Below, piece after piece: positions 8,695 to 16,902 of a stretch of DNA of 64,000 bases. Location of the stretch: NCBI RefSeq assembly GCF_026625605.1, contig NZ_CP113054.1, forward strand, positions 2,108,001 to 2,172,000, in the 5' to 3' direction. The position numbers were made by a program, and so were the translations under genes. Source of the DNA: Luteolibacter sp. SL250. Its GTDB lineage: Bacteria; Verrucomicrobiota; Verrucomicrobiia; Verrucomicrobiales; Akkermansiaceae. The notes under the pieces were generated by a model. It had not been told where the DNA came from, did not search any database, and worked only from the letters and a program-made list of their open reading frames with translations. Each line of letters starts with the position of its first letter. The first letter of the stretch is position 1.

Positions 8695-10001
8695 GGTTTG
8701 GTCGGCGCGAGAATCTGGCGGACGATGATGGGGGCACCCTCTTTCACTTCGTCAGTGATGATCTCGGTGTTCCGGCCGTCGCTGAGTCCGGTCTTCACGG
8801 AGACCATTTCGGGGTTGCCGTCCTTCAGTACCCACACGGTGGCCATGCCGGATTTCCCCTCGCCATGCTCCCTGCCGCCTCCCGGAGGACGGCCTCCCCG
8901 CCGGCGGGGGAACTGGAACGTGATCGACTGCATGAAGGTCTTCTTCTGCTGGGGGCCGTCAGCCTTTGAGTTCGGGTCCTGAGGCTGGAAGCGGAGTGCG
9001 GTGGCCGGGACGAGGAGCACCTGCTCGCGGTTGGCCACGTCGATGGTCGCGGTGGCCGTCATCCCCGGCCGCAGGGTCAGGTCGTCGTTGGAGACTTCAA
9101 GCTCGGCTTGGTAGGTGACCACGTTGTCGAGGATGGTGGAGCCGTAGGAGATCTTCTTGACCTTGGCGGTGTAGGTCCGGCCGGGCCAGGCATCGACGGT
9201 GAAGGAGGCGCTCTGGCCGCTCTCCACCTTGCCCACATCCGCTTCCGCCACGGCGACGAGCAGTTCCATCTTCCGGAGATCCTCCGCGATGACGAAAAGC
9301 TCCGGCGCGTTGAAGGAGGCGGCGACGGTCTGGCCGACTTCCAGCGAGCGCGTCAGCACCACTCCATTCACCGGGGACTTGATGATCGCTTTTGCCAGAT
9401 CGCTTTCGTTGGCGAGCAGGTCGGCTTTTGCTCCGGAGACGGCGGCGCTGAGGTTTTCGAGATCGGCCTTGGCACGGTCAGCGGCGGCGTGCGCTGTTTC
9501 CATCTCCGCTTTCGAAGGTGTCCGCCCACCGGACAGCTTGTGGAGATCCTCCAGCCGTTCGAGATTCGCAGCGGATTCCCGCACGGTTGCCTGGGATTGC
9601 TGGACCCGTGCTTCCGCCGCGGCGAGCGTCGCGCGGGTTTTCTCGGTCTGCTGGTTGAGCTTGCGGGTATCCAGCTTCGCGATGTCCTGGCCCTTCGTCA
9701 CCTCATCGTTGGTATCGACATAGACCGCCTCGCAGATACCGGAGAGTTCCGAGCTGACGGTCACCTTGTTGGTGGGCTGAAGGTTGCCGGTGGCGGTGAT
9801 GCCGAGGGAGATGTCGCCGCGCTTCAGTGGCTCCGTGACGAAGACGGGCTTCCCTTCATCCTGGGCGGATTTCGCGCGGTAGTAGAGGAAGCCACCGATC
9901 ACCGCGAGGACGGCGAGGATGGTGATGATCCATTTCCGCACCGGCTTCGGACGGCCGCTGTGGACGATGGTGGCGAGGTCTTTGGAGGACTCGGATTTCA
10001 T
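8691..10001 (-). CDS. MacA-like periplasmic adaptor subunit
   Basis: A 436-residue membrane-fusion protein. After a short cytoplasmic tail and one membrane helix (WIITILAVLAVIGGFLYY) come the barrel-sandwich hybrid, a long alpha-helical hairpin rich in Gln/Ala/Glu (about residues 110-200) that docks on the TolC-like channel, and a beta-barrel region (SPVNGVVLTRSLEVGQTV; RPGMTATATIDV). The C-terminal membrane-proximal domain carries a Gly/Arg/Pro-rich insert (FPRRRGGRPPGGGREHG) not usual for MacA. It is the second gene of the efflux operon, 18 bases after the outer-membrane factor. Confidence 0.92.
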   Translation of the reverse strand: MKSESSKDLATIVHSGRPKPVRKWIITILAVLAVIGGFLYYRAKSAQDEGKPVFVTEPLKRGDISLGITATGNLQPTNKVTVSSELSGICEAVYVDTNDEVTKGQDIAKLDTRKLNQQTEKTRATLAAAEARVQQSQATVRESAANLERLEDLHKLSGGRTPSKAEMETAHAAADRAKADLENLSAAVSGAKADLLANESDLAKAIIKSPVNGVVLTRSLEVGQTVAASFNAPELFVIAEDLRKMELLVAVAEADVGKVESGQSASFTVDAWPGRTYTAKVKKISYGSTILDNVVTYQAELEVSNDDLTLRPGMTATATIDVANREQVLLVPATALRFQPQDPNSKADGPQQKKTFMQSITFQFPRRRGGRPPGGGREHGEGKSGMATVWVLKDGNPEMVSVKTGLSDGRNTEIITDEVKEGAPIIVRQILAPTKP

Positions 10002-10019
10002 GAGAGTGATGGAAAGAGG

Positions 10020-11411
10020 TTATTTCGACCAGCCGCCGCCCAGCGCCTTGTAGAGCTGGATGTAGGCGATCGCGCGGTCGGATTGGGATGAGATGACGCT
10101 TTCCTCCAGACCGAGGAGGGTGCGCTGGGAATCGAGGACAGTGAGGATGTCGGTGACCCCGGCTTCGTACCGTTGCTGGGAAAGATTGGCGGCGGATCTG
10201 GCGGACGTTTCGGCCTGGCGGAGGGCTTCCAGCCGCTCGGCGGACTTTTTGCAGGCGATGAGGGAGTCCTCCACCTCGGAGAGGGCGGTCAGGACGTTGG
10301 AGCGGTAAGTCTGCACCGCCTGTTCCTCGAAGGCCTTGTTCGCGGCGATCTCTGCACGGATGCGGCCCGCGTCGAAGATGGGGCTGGTGATCCCCGCTGC
10401 CAGTCCGGCGGTGGCGGTCTCCGGGTTGAACAGTTTTCCAGAGGTGATGGTGTTCAGTCCCAGCGAGCCGGAGAGATTCAGGGATGGATACTTTTGTGCT
10501 TCCGCGGAACGGACACTGGCGGCGGCGGCCAGCAACTGGTAGCCGGCCACACGGACGTCCGGACGTTGGCGGATGGTGTCCGCGGGGATCCCGATGGCGA
10601 GCGACTGCTGCGGATTCGGCACCGCCTTGCGGCCGGAGTTGAGGATGCCGTCGAGCGTGCCCGGGTTCTTTCCGGCCAGCCGGTTGATGAGGTTGCGCGT
10701 CTGGGCGGCGGACTGCTCGAGGGACGGGATGGAGGCCCGGGCCTGCTGGAGGCTGGTGAGCGCCTGGTCGGCCTCGAGGGTGTCAATGATGCCCGCCTGC
10801 TGGCGGAACTTCGCGATGTTGTAGGTTTCCTCGCGGCTGCCCAGGCTGGCCTTCACGGTGGCGAGGCGCGCCTCCAGCGAGCGGAGCGTCACGTAGGAGA
10901 TGGCCACTTCGGAGGCGATGGCGGCCTGGACGGAGTTGTAGTTCTCCTCCGTGGCTCCCAGGTTGGCGGCTGCGGTCTGGAGCTGGCTGCGCAGTCTGCC
11001 GAACAGATCGATCTCCCATGAGGCGCTGAGGCCGGTGGAGAACGAGTTGGAGGTGGTGCCGATGCTATCGTTGCTCGCCGCGTTGTAGTTCGTGCCGGCG
11101 GATCCGTTGAGGCTCGGGAAAAGGGTCGAGCGTTGGGCGTCGAAGTTCGCGCGTGACTCACGGATGCGTGCGGAGGCGGTGGCCATGTCCGGGCTGTTCT
11201 CCAGGGCGGTCGTTACCAGCCGGTTCAGCACCGGGTCGTTGAACTTCGTCCACCAGCGGGACAGGTCGCGGGAAGGGGAGGCGACAGGAAATCCTCCGGC
11301 ATTCTTCCAGTCCGCGGGCAGCGGCTGGTCGGCATTCAGTCCGGTGTGGGAGGCACAACCGGAGGCCAGCAGCGCGGCGAAGGAAAGGGTGAGCAGTCGG
11401 GCGGGGTTCAT
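10020..11411 (-). CDS. TolC/OprM-like outer-membrane efflux lipoprotein
   Basis: A 463-residue RND/Mac outer-membrane factor of the NodT type. A lipoprotein signal (LLTLSFAALLASGC, Cys19) predicts lipid anchoring. Two OEP repeats follow, with conserved motifs such as SWEIDLFGRLRSQL in the first half and RPDVRVAGYQLLAAAASVRSAEAQKYPSLNLS in the second. As first gene of the operon it supplies the exit duct for the MacAB components downstream. Its promoter should lie within 11412-11483, which also holds a short hairpin. Confidence 0.93.
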   Translation of the reverse strand: MNPARLLTLSFAALLASGCASHTGLNADQPLPADWKNAGGFPVASPSRDLSRWWTKFNDPVLNRLVTTALENSPDMATASARIRESRANFDAQRSTLFPSLNGSAGTNYNAASNDSIGTTSNSFSTGLSASWEIDLFGRLRSQLQTAAANLGATEENYNSVQAAIASEVAISYVTLRSLEARLATVKASLGSREETYNIAKFRQQAGIIDTLEADQALTSLQQARASIPSLEQSAAQTRNLINRLAGKNPGTLDGILNSGRKAVPNPQQSLAIGIPADTIRQRPDVRVAGYQLLAAAASVRSAEAQKYPSLNLSGSLGLNTITSGKLFNPETATAGLAAGITSPIFDAGRIRAEIAANKAFEEQAVQTYRSNVLTALSEVEDSLIACKKSAERLEALRQAETSARSAANLSQQRYEAGVTDILTVLDSQRTLLGLEESVISSQSDRAIAYIQLYKALGGGWSK

Positions 11412-11440
11412 CGGCGGATGGGGTGAAACTATCGCCCGGT

Positions 11441-11455
11441 ACCTTTAGGAAAGGT
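11441..11455. other. Short hairpin between uppS and the efflux operon
   Basis: ACCTTTAGGAAAGGT forms a six-base-pair stem with a three-base loop in the 72-base gap between the uppS stop and the outer-membrane factor start, both on the minus strand. There is no T-run next to it, so it is a weak terminator candidate. It could equally be a leader structure or an operator half-site pair for the OmpR-type regulator of this operon. Confidence 0.35.
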
Positions 11456-11483
11456 GAAGATCCGCCGGATCCGTGGGATTTTC

Positions 11484-12194
<711 letters not shown>

Positions 12195-12310
12195 GGATTC
12201 GGTCGGCGGATTCTCGTTGAGTGTGGCGGATTTCACGGGGGAAAGGAAACCAACACTTGTGACGGGATGATGAAGACGGCGTTCGTTTTCCACGAAAAGC
12301 CTCAGGCTCA

Positions 12311-13579
12311 TCAGACCACCAGCGTCTGCACCCGGTCCGGTCCGACACCGACGAAAGCCAGCGGCGCGCCGCACAGCTCCGACAGTCGGGTGAGGTAGGC
12401 CTTCGCGTTCGCGGGCAGATCCTCGTAGCGGGTGGTGGAGGTGGTGTCGCTCAGCCAGCCGGGCAGCGTTTCATAGACCGGCTTCGCCTTGTCCCATGCG
12501 GAACGGTCGGCGGGAGGAAGTTCATGGACCACGCCGTCGATCTCGTAGCCAGTGCAGATCTGGAGCGTCTTGTATTCGTCGAGACCGTCCACGTTCGTCA
12601 CGGCCAGGCCGGTGACACCGTTCACCATGCAGGCGAAGCGGAGCAACACGGTGTCCAGCCAGCCGCAGCCGCGCGGGCGGCCGGAAACGACGCCGAACTC
12701 ACGGCCCAGGCCATGCAGGTATTCGGAAAGCCCTTCATCGACGGTTGGGAACGGACCGGAACCGACACGTGTGGTGTAGGCCTTGCACACGCCCACCACG
12801 CGCTGGATGGCGTTCGGTGGCAGGCCGGACCCGGTGCAGGAGCCGCCGGAAGTCGTGTTTGAGGAAGTGACGAACGGATAGGTTCCGTAGTCGATGTCCA
12901 GCAGCGTGCCCTGCGCGCCTTCGAAAAGGACGGTCTTTCCTTCCTTCCATGCCTTGTGCAGCACGGGGATGGTGTTGGTCACGTGCGGGCGCAGGCGCTC
13001 GAAGGCGGCATAGACTTCCGTGATGACCTGCTCCGCGGTGAACTGCGGCAGGTCGTATTTCGCGAGGATCTCATTCACCTCCGCAACCCGGCGCGTGACC
13101 TGGGCGGTGGTGAATTCCTTGTCGAGCAGGTCCGCGATTCGCAGGCCGCAGCGGTTCACCTTGTCCGCATACGTCGGGCCGATGCCACGCTTCGTCGTGC
13201 CGATTTTCTGGTCGCCCAGCGCGATCTCGCGCGCCGCGTCCAGTTCCTTGTGGAACGGGAGGACGACGTGCGCGCGGTCGGAAATGAGGAGCTTCTCCGC
13301 GGTGATGGACACGCCCTGGCCTTCATTCCGCTCGATCTCCGCGACCAGACCCACCGGATCAACCACGACACCGTTGCCGATGACGTTGATCTTGCCATCC
13401 CACAGGATGCCGGAAGGAAGCAGGTTGAGGATGTAGCGGACGCCCTTGGCGATGACGGTGTGGCCGGCGTTGTTCCCGCCCTGGCCGCGCACGACCACGT
13501 CAGCGGTTTCCGTCAGATAGTCGACGACTTTGCCTTTTCCTTCGTCTCCCCACTGGAGACCTACGACGATGGTGTTCAT
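12311..13579 (-). CDS. purA: Adenylosuccinate synthetase
   Basis: Cytoplasmic GTP-dependent enzyme joining IMP and aspartate to adenylosuccinate, the first step from IMP to AMP. It has 422 residues, normal for the family. The signature WGDEGKGKVVDYL lies at residues 10-22, followed by GQGGNNAGHTV, the IMP-binding KRGIGPTYADKV and the catalytic-lid region FEGAQGTLLDIDYGTYPFVTSSNTT. It lies upstream of uppS on the same strand and downstream of the GxxExxY repeat locus, which separates it from carA. Confidence 0.97.
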   Translation of the reverse strand: MNTIVVGLQWGDEGKGKVVDYLTETADVVVRGQGGNNAGHTVIAKGVRYILNLLPSGILWDGKINVIGNGVVVDPVGLVAEIERNEGQGVSITAEKLLISDRAHVVLPFHKELDAAREIALGDQKIGTTKRGIGPTYADKVNRCGLRIADLLDKEFTTAQVTRRVAEVNEILAKYDLPQFTAEQVITEVYAAFERLRPHVTNTIPVLHKAWKEGKTVLFEGAQGTLLDIDYGTYPFVTSSNTTSGGSCTGSGLPPNAIQRVVGVCKAYTTRVGSGPFPTVDEGLSEYLHGLGREFGVVSGRPRGCGWLDTVLLRFACMVNGVTGLAVTNVDGLDEYKTLQICTGYEIDGVVHELPPADRSAWDKAKPVYETLPGWLSDTTSTTRYEDLPANAKAYLTRLSELCGAPLAFVGVGPDRVQTLVV

Positions 13580-13596
13580 ACGGATTGGAGGATTTG

Positions 13597-13617
13597 AACC
13601 GCGAATGGACGCGAATT
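13597..13617. repeat. Left inverted repeat of the GxxExxY element
   Basis: AACCGCGAATGGACGCGAAT, continuing one base further, is the inverted counterpart of the sequence at 14005-14036. It lies between the purA start and the stop of the GxxExxY gene. The pair frames that gene like the ends of a small mobile or dispersed cassette. Confidence 0.8.
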
Positions 13618-14027
13618 CACGCTAATGAAGAGGGTTGTATTGAAGAGAGGACGATGCGTTCCCACTCCAGCTTTCGTTTCTTGAAGTTGAGGATGACGCC
13701 CACGCTCAGTTTGCTGATTCGCAGATAATTGAGCATCTGGCCACGTTCGATTTGGGTGATCCGCTCGATCGTCTTTGTGTCGATGATGATTTGGCCGTAG
13801 GCAATGAGATCCGGAATGAACTCTCCGACCATCTGGTTTCGCCAAACGACCGGAAACCGTGGCTGCTGGACGAATGGAATACCCCTGTGGAGCATCTCCA
13901 CCGCCAGGGCGTTTTCATAGGGCTTTTCATGCAGGCCATGACCGATTCCATTCAGGACTTCGAACGCGCAGGAGACGATGGAATACACTTCATCCTTGAA
14001 GATCAATTCGCGTCCATTTGCGTCCAT
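13617..14027 (-). CDS. GxxExxY protein (PDDEXK_3-type)
   Basis: A 136-residue protein of the GxxExxY family (Pfam PDDEXK_3), named for the motif seen here as GHGLHEKPYENAL. Later blocks include FVQQPRFPV, FIPDLIAYGQIIIDTKTIERI and QMLNYLRISKLSVGVILNF, which keep the D...D-x-K arrangement of the PD-(D/E)XK nuclease fold. The biological role of the family is unknown. The start codon and first eight residues (MDANGREL) are encoded by the right-hand inverted repeat, so the gene appears to have evolved as part of the repeat cassette. It is inserted between carA and purA, eight bases after the carA stop. Confidence 0.9.
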   Translation of the reverse strand: MDANGRELIFKDEVYSIVSCAFEVLNGIGHGLHEKPYENALAVEMLHRGIPFVQQPRFPVVWRNQMVGEFIPDLIAYGQIIIDTKTIERITQIERGQMLNYLRISKLSVGVILNFKKRKLEWERIVLSSIQPSSLA

Positions 14028-14036
14028 TCGCGGTTT
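14005..14036. repeat. Right inverted repeat of the GxxExxY element, with internal duplication
   Basis: The segment begins AATTCGCGTCCATT and ends GCGTCCATTCGCGGTT; both blocks are reverse complements of parts of the left repeat at 13597-13617. GCGTCCATT occurs twice in tandem, so this end is a duplicated version of the left one. It overlaps the start codon of the GxxExxY gene and reaches the carA stop. Confidence 0.8.
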
Positions 14037-15184
14037 TACTTCTTCGCTTCGTCGATGAGCGCGGAGAACTCCTCGAAAAAGTAGGCGGCGTCGTTCGGAC
14101 CGGGGGCGGCTTCCGGGTGGTATTGCACGCTGAAGACGGGGTGGGTCTTGTGGCGCATGCCTTCCACGGTGCCATCGTTGAGGTTGATGTGGGTCACCTC
14201 CACGTCGTCCGGGAGGGAGTCCGGGTCCACGGCGAAGCCATGGTTCTGGGAGGTGATGGAGATCCTGCCGGTGCGCAGGTCCTTCACCGGCTGGTTGCCG
14301 CCACGGTGGCCGAACTTCAGTTTGAAGGTGGTGCCGCCGAAGGCGTGGGCGAGGAGCTGGTTGCCTAGGCAGATGCCGAAGATGGGCTTCTTGCCGATGA
14401 GCTGCTTCAGTTCCTCGTGGATGTAGCCGAGCGCGGACGGATCCCCGGGGCCGTTGGAAAGGAAGACACCGTCCGGATCTTTTGCCAGCACTTCGGAAGC
14501 GGGGGTGGTGGAGGAAACGACCTCCACCTCGAACCCTGCCTGGCGCAGGCGGCGGAGGATGTTGTACTTCAGACCGAAATCATAGGCGACGATGCGGTGC
14601 TTCACCGGCGGCAGGTCGGCGTAGGGACCGGAGATGTCGGCGAGGGCGTTCGGCAGGATCCATTCGCGGGACTCCGCGGTCCAGTCGTAGGCCTCCGCGG
14701 TGGAGACTTCCTTCACGTAGTCGGAACCGGCCATGGAAGGCGCGGCCTTTGCGGCGGCGATGGCGGCTTCCTTGTCGAGTTCGGTCGTCAGGCAGGCCTG
14801 CATCGCACCGCGGGAGCGCAGGTGTTTGGTGAGCGCGCGGGTGTCGATGTCCTCGATGCCCAGCACGCCGTGCTCCGCCAGCCATTCGGAAAGTGGCTTG
14901 TGGGAGCGCCAGTTGGACGGGACCTCGCAGAGTTCCCCGATCACGAATCCACGGATGTGCGGCCCGTTGGACTCGTCGTCCTCCAGGTTGATCCCGTAGT
15001 TTCCGATCTGTGGATAGGTCATCGACACGATCTGGCCCCGGTAGGACGGGTCGGTGATGACTTCCTGATACCCCGACATCGAGGTGTTGAAACAAATTTC
15101 CCCGGTGGTGGTTCCGGTGGCTCCGAACGCGGTTCCTTCGAAACAGCGTCCGTCTTCCAAGGCGAGAATAGCGGATTTCGGCAC
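14036..15184 (-). CDS. carA: Carbamoyl-phosphate synthase small (glutaminase) subunit
   Basis: Cytoplasmic glutaminase subunit feeding ammonia to CarB for arginine and pyrimidine synthesis. The N-terminal small-chain domain opens with AILALEDGRCFEGTAFGA and includes FNTSMSGYQEVITDPSYRGQI. The C-terminal class I amidotransferase has the nucleophile Cys in FGICLGNQLLAHAFGG and the His/Glu pair in SVQYHPEAAPGP. The GTG at 15184 gives 382 residues, the usual size; the longer frame adds 37 unrelated residues. carB is not adjacent, so the subunits are encoded apart. Confidence 0.96.
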   Translation of the reverse strand: MPKSAILALEDGRCFEGTAFGATGTTTGEICFNTSMSGYQEVITDPSYRGQIVSMTYPQIGNYGINLEDDESNGPHIRGFVIGELCEVPSNWRSHKPLSEWLAEHGVLGIEDIDTRALTKHLRSRGAMQACLTTELDKEAAIAAAKAAPSMAGSDYVKEVSTAEAYDWTAESREWILPNALADISGPYADLPPVKHRIVAYDFGLKYNILRRLRQAGFEVEVVSSTTPASEVLAKDPDGVFLSNGPGDPSALGYIHEELKQLIGKKPIFGICLGNQLLAHAFGGTTFKLKFGHRGGNQPVKDLRTGRISITSQNHGFAVDPDSLPDDVEVTHINLNDGTVEGMRHKTHPVFSVQYHPEAAPGPNDAAYFFEEFSALIDEAKK

Positions 15185-15329
15185 GGCGGGGCGGAGGCTA
15201 GGTGGGGGGGCGGGACGATGCAAGAGAATGCTTGGCCTGCACGTATCATCCTGAAGAATGACCGCTCCCGGGTACAAATCGGCTGAAAATTTCAATTGCG
15301 ACGCAGTCTCAAAATGCTACGTTCCGCCC

Positions 15330-15704
15330 GTGAGCAATTGTTGCCCGAGCATCGAACCGGCCCGTTTCTGGCGTGTGAGCGCCGCAAAGGTGGTGGAGGA
15401 ACTTTTCCGGACCACTCCGGAAGCCGCTTGGGATGATCTGCTCGACCTGCGCGGTCTTCTGATCCACGGCACCGACTGGGAGGAAGTGCTGGAGTGCTTC
15501 CTCGGCTGCCGCCGGAAACTGGAGGAGGATCACTACCTCCCGTTCTACCGCCTGCGGAAGATCCTCGCCTCCCATCTCCAGTTGGAGCATGACGGAGCCT
15601 CTCTGGAAACGCTGCTCCGGCAGCGGGACTTCAGCTTCCGCAAGTGGCAGCGCAACGCCCTGCGCAAGGGCAAGCCGGCGCGCATTCTGGAAGGCGTTGC
15701 CTGA
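15330..15704 (+). CDS. Small hypothetical protein
   Basis: A 124-residue protein with no recognised domain. It is rich in charged and aromatic residues, largely alpha-helical by composition, and has no signal peptide or membrane segment. Features are a Cys-Cys near the start, WDDLLDLRGLLIHGTDWEEVLECFLGCRRK in the middle and a basic C-terminus (FRKWQRNALRKGKPAR). The GTG at 15330 is my preferred start; the frame opens at 15258 but the added residues look non-coding and would overlap the carA leader. It diverges from carA. Function unknown. Confidence 0.55.
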   Translation: MSNCCPSIEPARFWRVSAAKVVEELFRTTPEAAWDDLLDLRGLLIHGTDWEEVLECFLGCRRKLEEDHYLPFYRLRKILASHLQLEHDGASLETLLRQRDFSFRKWQRNALRKGKPARILEGVA

Positions 15705-15719
15705 GTGAACTCTTGTAGG

Positions 15720-15737
15720 GGAAGTCGTGGGACTTCC
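15720..15737. repeat. Hairpin repeat with GTGG loop, copy 1
   Basis: GGAAGTCGTGGGACTTCC folds into a perfect seven-base-pair stem closed by GTGG. A related hairpin with the same loop lies at 16749-16777, on the other side of the PEP-CTERM gene. There is no T-run, so it looks more like a REP-type element than an intrinsic terminator, though it could stop transcripts of either converging gene. Confidence 0.6.
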
Positions 15738-15816
15738 TGCTGTGGGGAAATTTTCAGGCAACCCGGGGCATTCACCGGGCGACACTCCTTCGACGGAGGT
15801 CACGGATCGGAGCCGG

Positions 15817-16677
15817 TCAAACCGCTCTCCGGCGACGGCACACGAGTGCGAGGCCGGGAACCAACAACAGGGTCGTCCCGGGTTCGGGAACGAGGATGCT
15901 CTCGAACGTCGTGGCCACGCGGATGTCGGAAAAGCTGCCGCCCTGCGGTTGGGTGGCGTTCTGGGTGGTGATGATCCCCAAACTGACGTTTGCGGTGATC
16001 GTGTTGGATCCCAGCGAACTGCCACCGTTCCAGACAAAATTTTGACCGGTGATCTGGACATCGGGAGCGCCCAGTGCGTCCTGCTCCGCGCCCAAGTCGG
16101 GATCGATCCAGAGATGGTAGATGTCGTCGTTGGTGTTGGCTCCCTGCGCCATCCGGACCAGCAGGGTGTGGCCGGCGGTGCCCGGCGTGGTGGTGGACAG
16201 CGCCTGGGCGCTCAGGGTCGCACCGGAAGCCCCGGTCGCCAGGAACGCCTTTCCGCTGTCGATTCCGAAGATGATCCTCTGCCCCGCAGCACCGCTGTCG
16301 CGGTGGAGAGGGATGGAGACGAACGCCGCCTGCAGCGTGTCGGTCGAAATCGTTGCCATGGCCCAGAATTCCTGGTGGAGGGCAGTGGAGTCCGTCGTGG
16401 CCGCGACGCTGAACTGGGCGTATTTTGAGACAGCGGTGCTGGAGGTCGTCTGCGTGCGGGTGAAGGAAAGGATCCCGCCGTCTGGGGAAAACGTCCCGTA
16501 GGAGTCATTGGTGGCGGTCCAGGTTCCGGAGACATTCGGCCCGGTCACGGTCCTGCCATGAATGGAACCGGACGGATAACTTGAGAAATCCTGGTGGAGC
16601 AAGACCGTCGCCTCACAGACAACGGCGCCCAGACACAAGAGAGCGGTGATGAAGGCGGGGGCTTTCATGGATTCCAT
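15817..16677 (-). CDS. PEP-CTERM sorting domain-containing exported protein
   Basis: A 286-residue exported protein with an N-terminal signal (APAFITALLCLGAVVCEA) and a C-terminal PEP-CTERM tag: VPEPGTTLLLVPGLALVCRRRRAV, meaning Pro-Glu-Pro, a hydrophobic helix and an Arg cluster. Such proteins are cut by exosortase and displayed at the surface. The middle, rich in Ser, Thr, Ala and Gly, resembles a LamG/concanavalin-like beta-sandwich but no binding motif is certain. I take the ATG at 16677 (or 16668, three codons later) because the hydrophobic signal follows it; the frame opens at 16728. No exosortase gene is in the window. Confidence 0.88.
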   Translation of the reverse strand: MESMKAPAFITALLCLGAVVCEATVLLHQDFSSYPSGSIHGRTVTGPNVSGTWTATNDSYGTFSPDGGILSFTRTQTTSSTAVSKYAQFSVAATTDSTALHQEFWAMATISTDTLQAAFVSIPLHRDSGAAGQRIIFGIDSGKAFLATGASGATLSAQALSTTTPGTAGHTLLVRMAQGANTNDDIYHLWIDPDLGAEQDALGAPDVQITGQNFVWNGGSSLGSNTITANVSLGIITTQNATQPQGGSFSDIRVATTFESILVPEPGTTLLLVPGLALVCRRRRAV

Positions 16678-16748
16678 GTTTCTAGAATGGAGCGGGCCCA
16701 CCTCACAACCCGGAAATCGGAGTTTCATGTCCGGGCAACTTCGCTAGG

Positions 16749-16777
16749 TCAGCGGACGCCGTGGGACGTCCGGCTGA
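16749..16777. repeat. Hairpin repeat with GTGG loop, copy 2
   Basis: The inner part GGACGCC-GTGG-GACGTCC copies the architecture of the hairpin at 15720-15737, with one mismatch in the stem, and is extended outward by TCAGC against GGCTGA. It lies upstream of the PEP-CTERM gene start. Confidence 0.55.
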
Positions 16778-16855
16778 GGGTAGTCCATGGCGAAACAGAG
16801 CCGTTTTGTCAGCAGGCATGCGCCCCGAAATTCAACGCTCCATCCTCCAAACGGA

Positions 16856-16880
16856 AATGGCCCGGGGTTGCCGGGCCATT
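16856..16880 (-). terminator. Intrinsic terminator-like hairpin after the DUF4340 gene
   Basis: AATGGCCCGG and CCGGGCCATT form a perfect ten-base-pair stem with a five-base loop, 23 bases past the stop of the DUF4340 gene on the minus strand. A short T-rich stretch follows on that strand. It would end the Gld-type operon transcript. Confidence 0.7.
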
Positions 16881-16902
16881 CCATTCATCAGTTGGAGATC
16901 GC

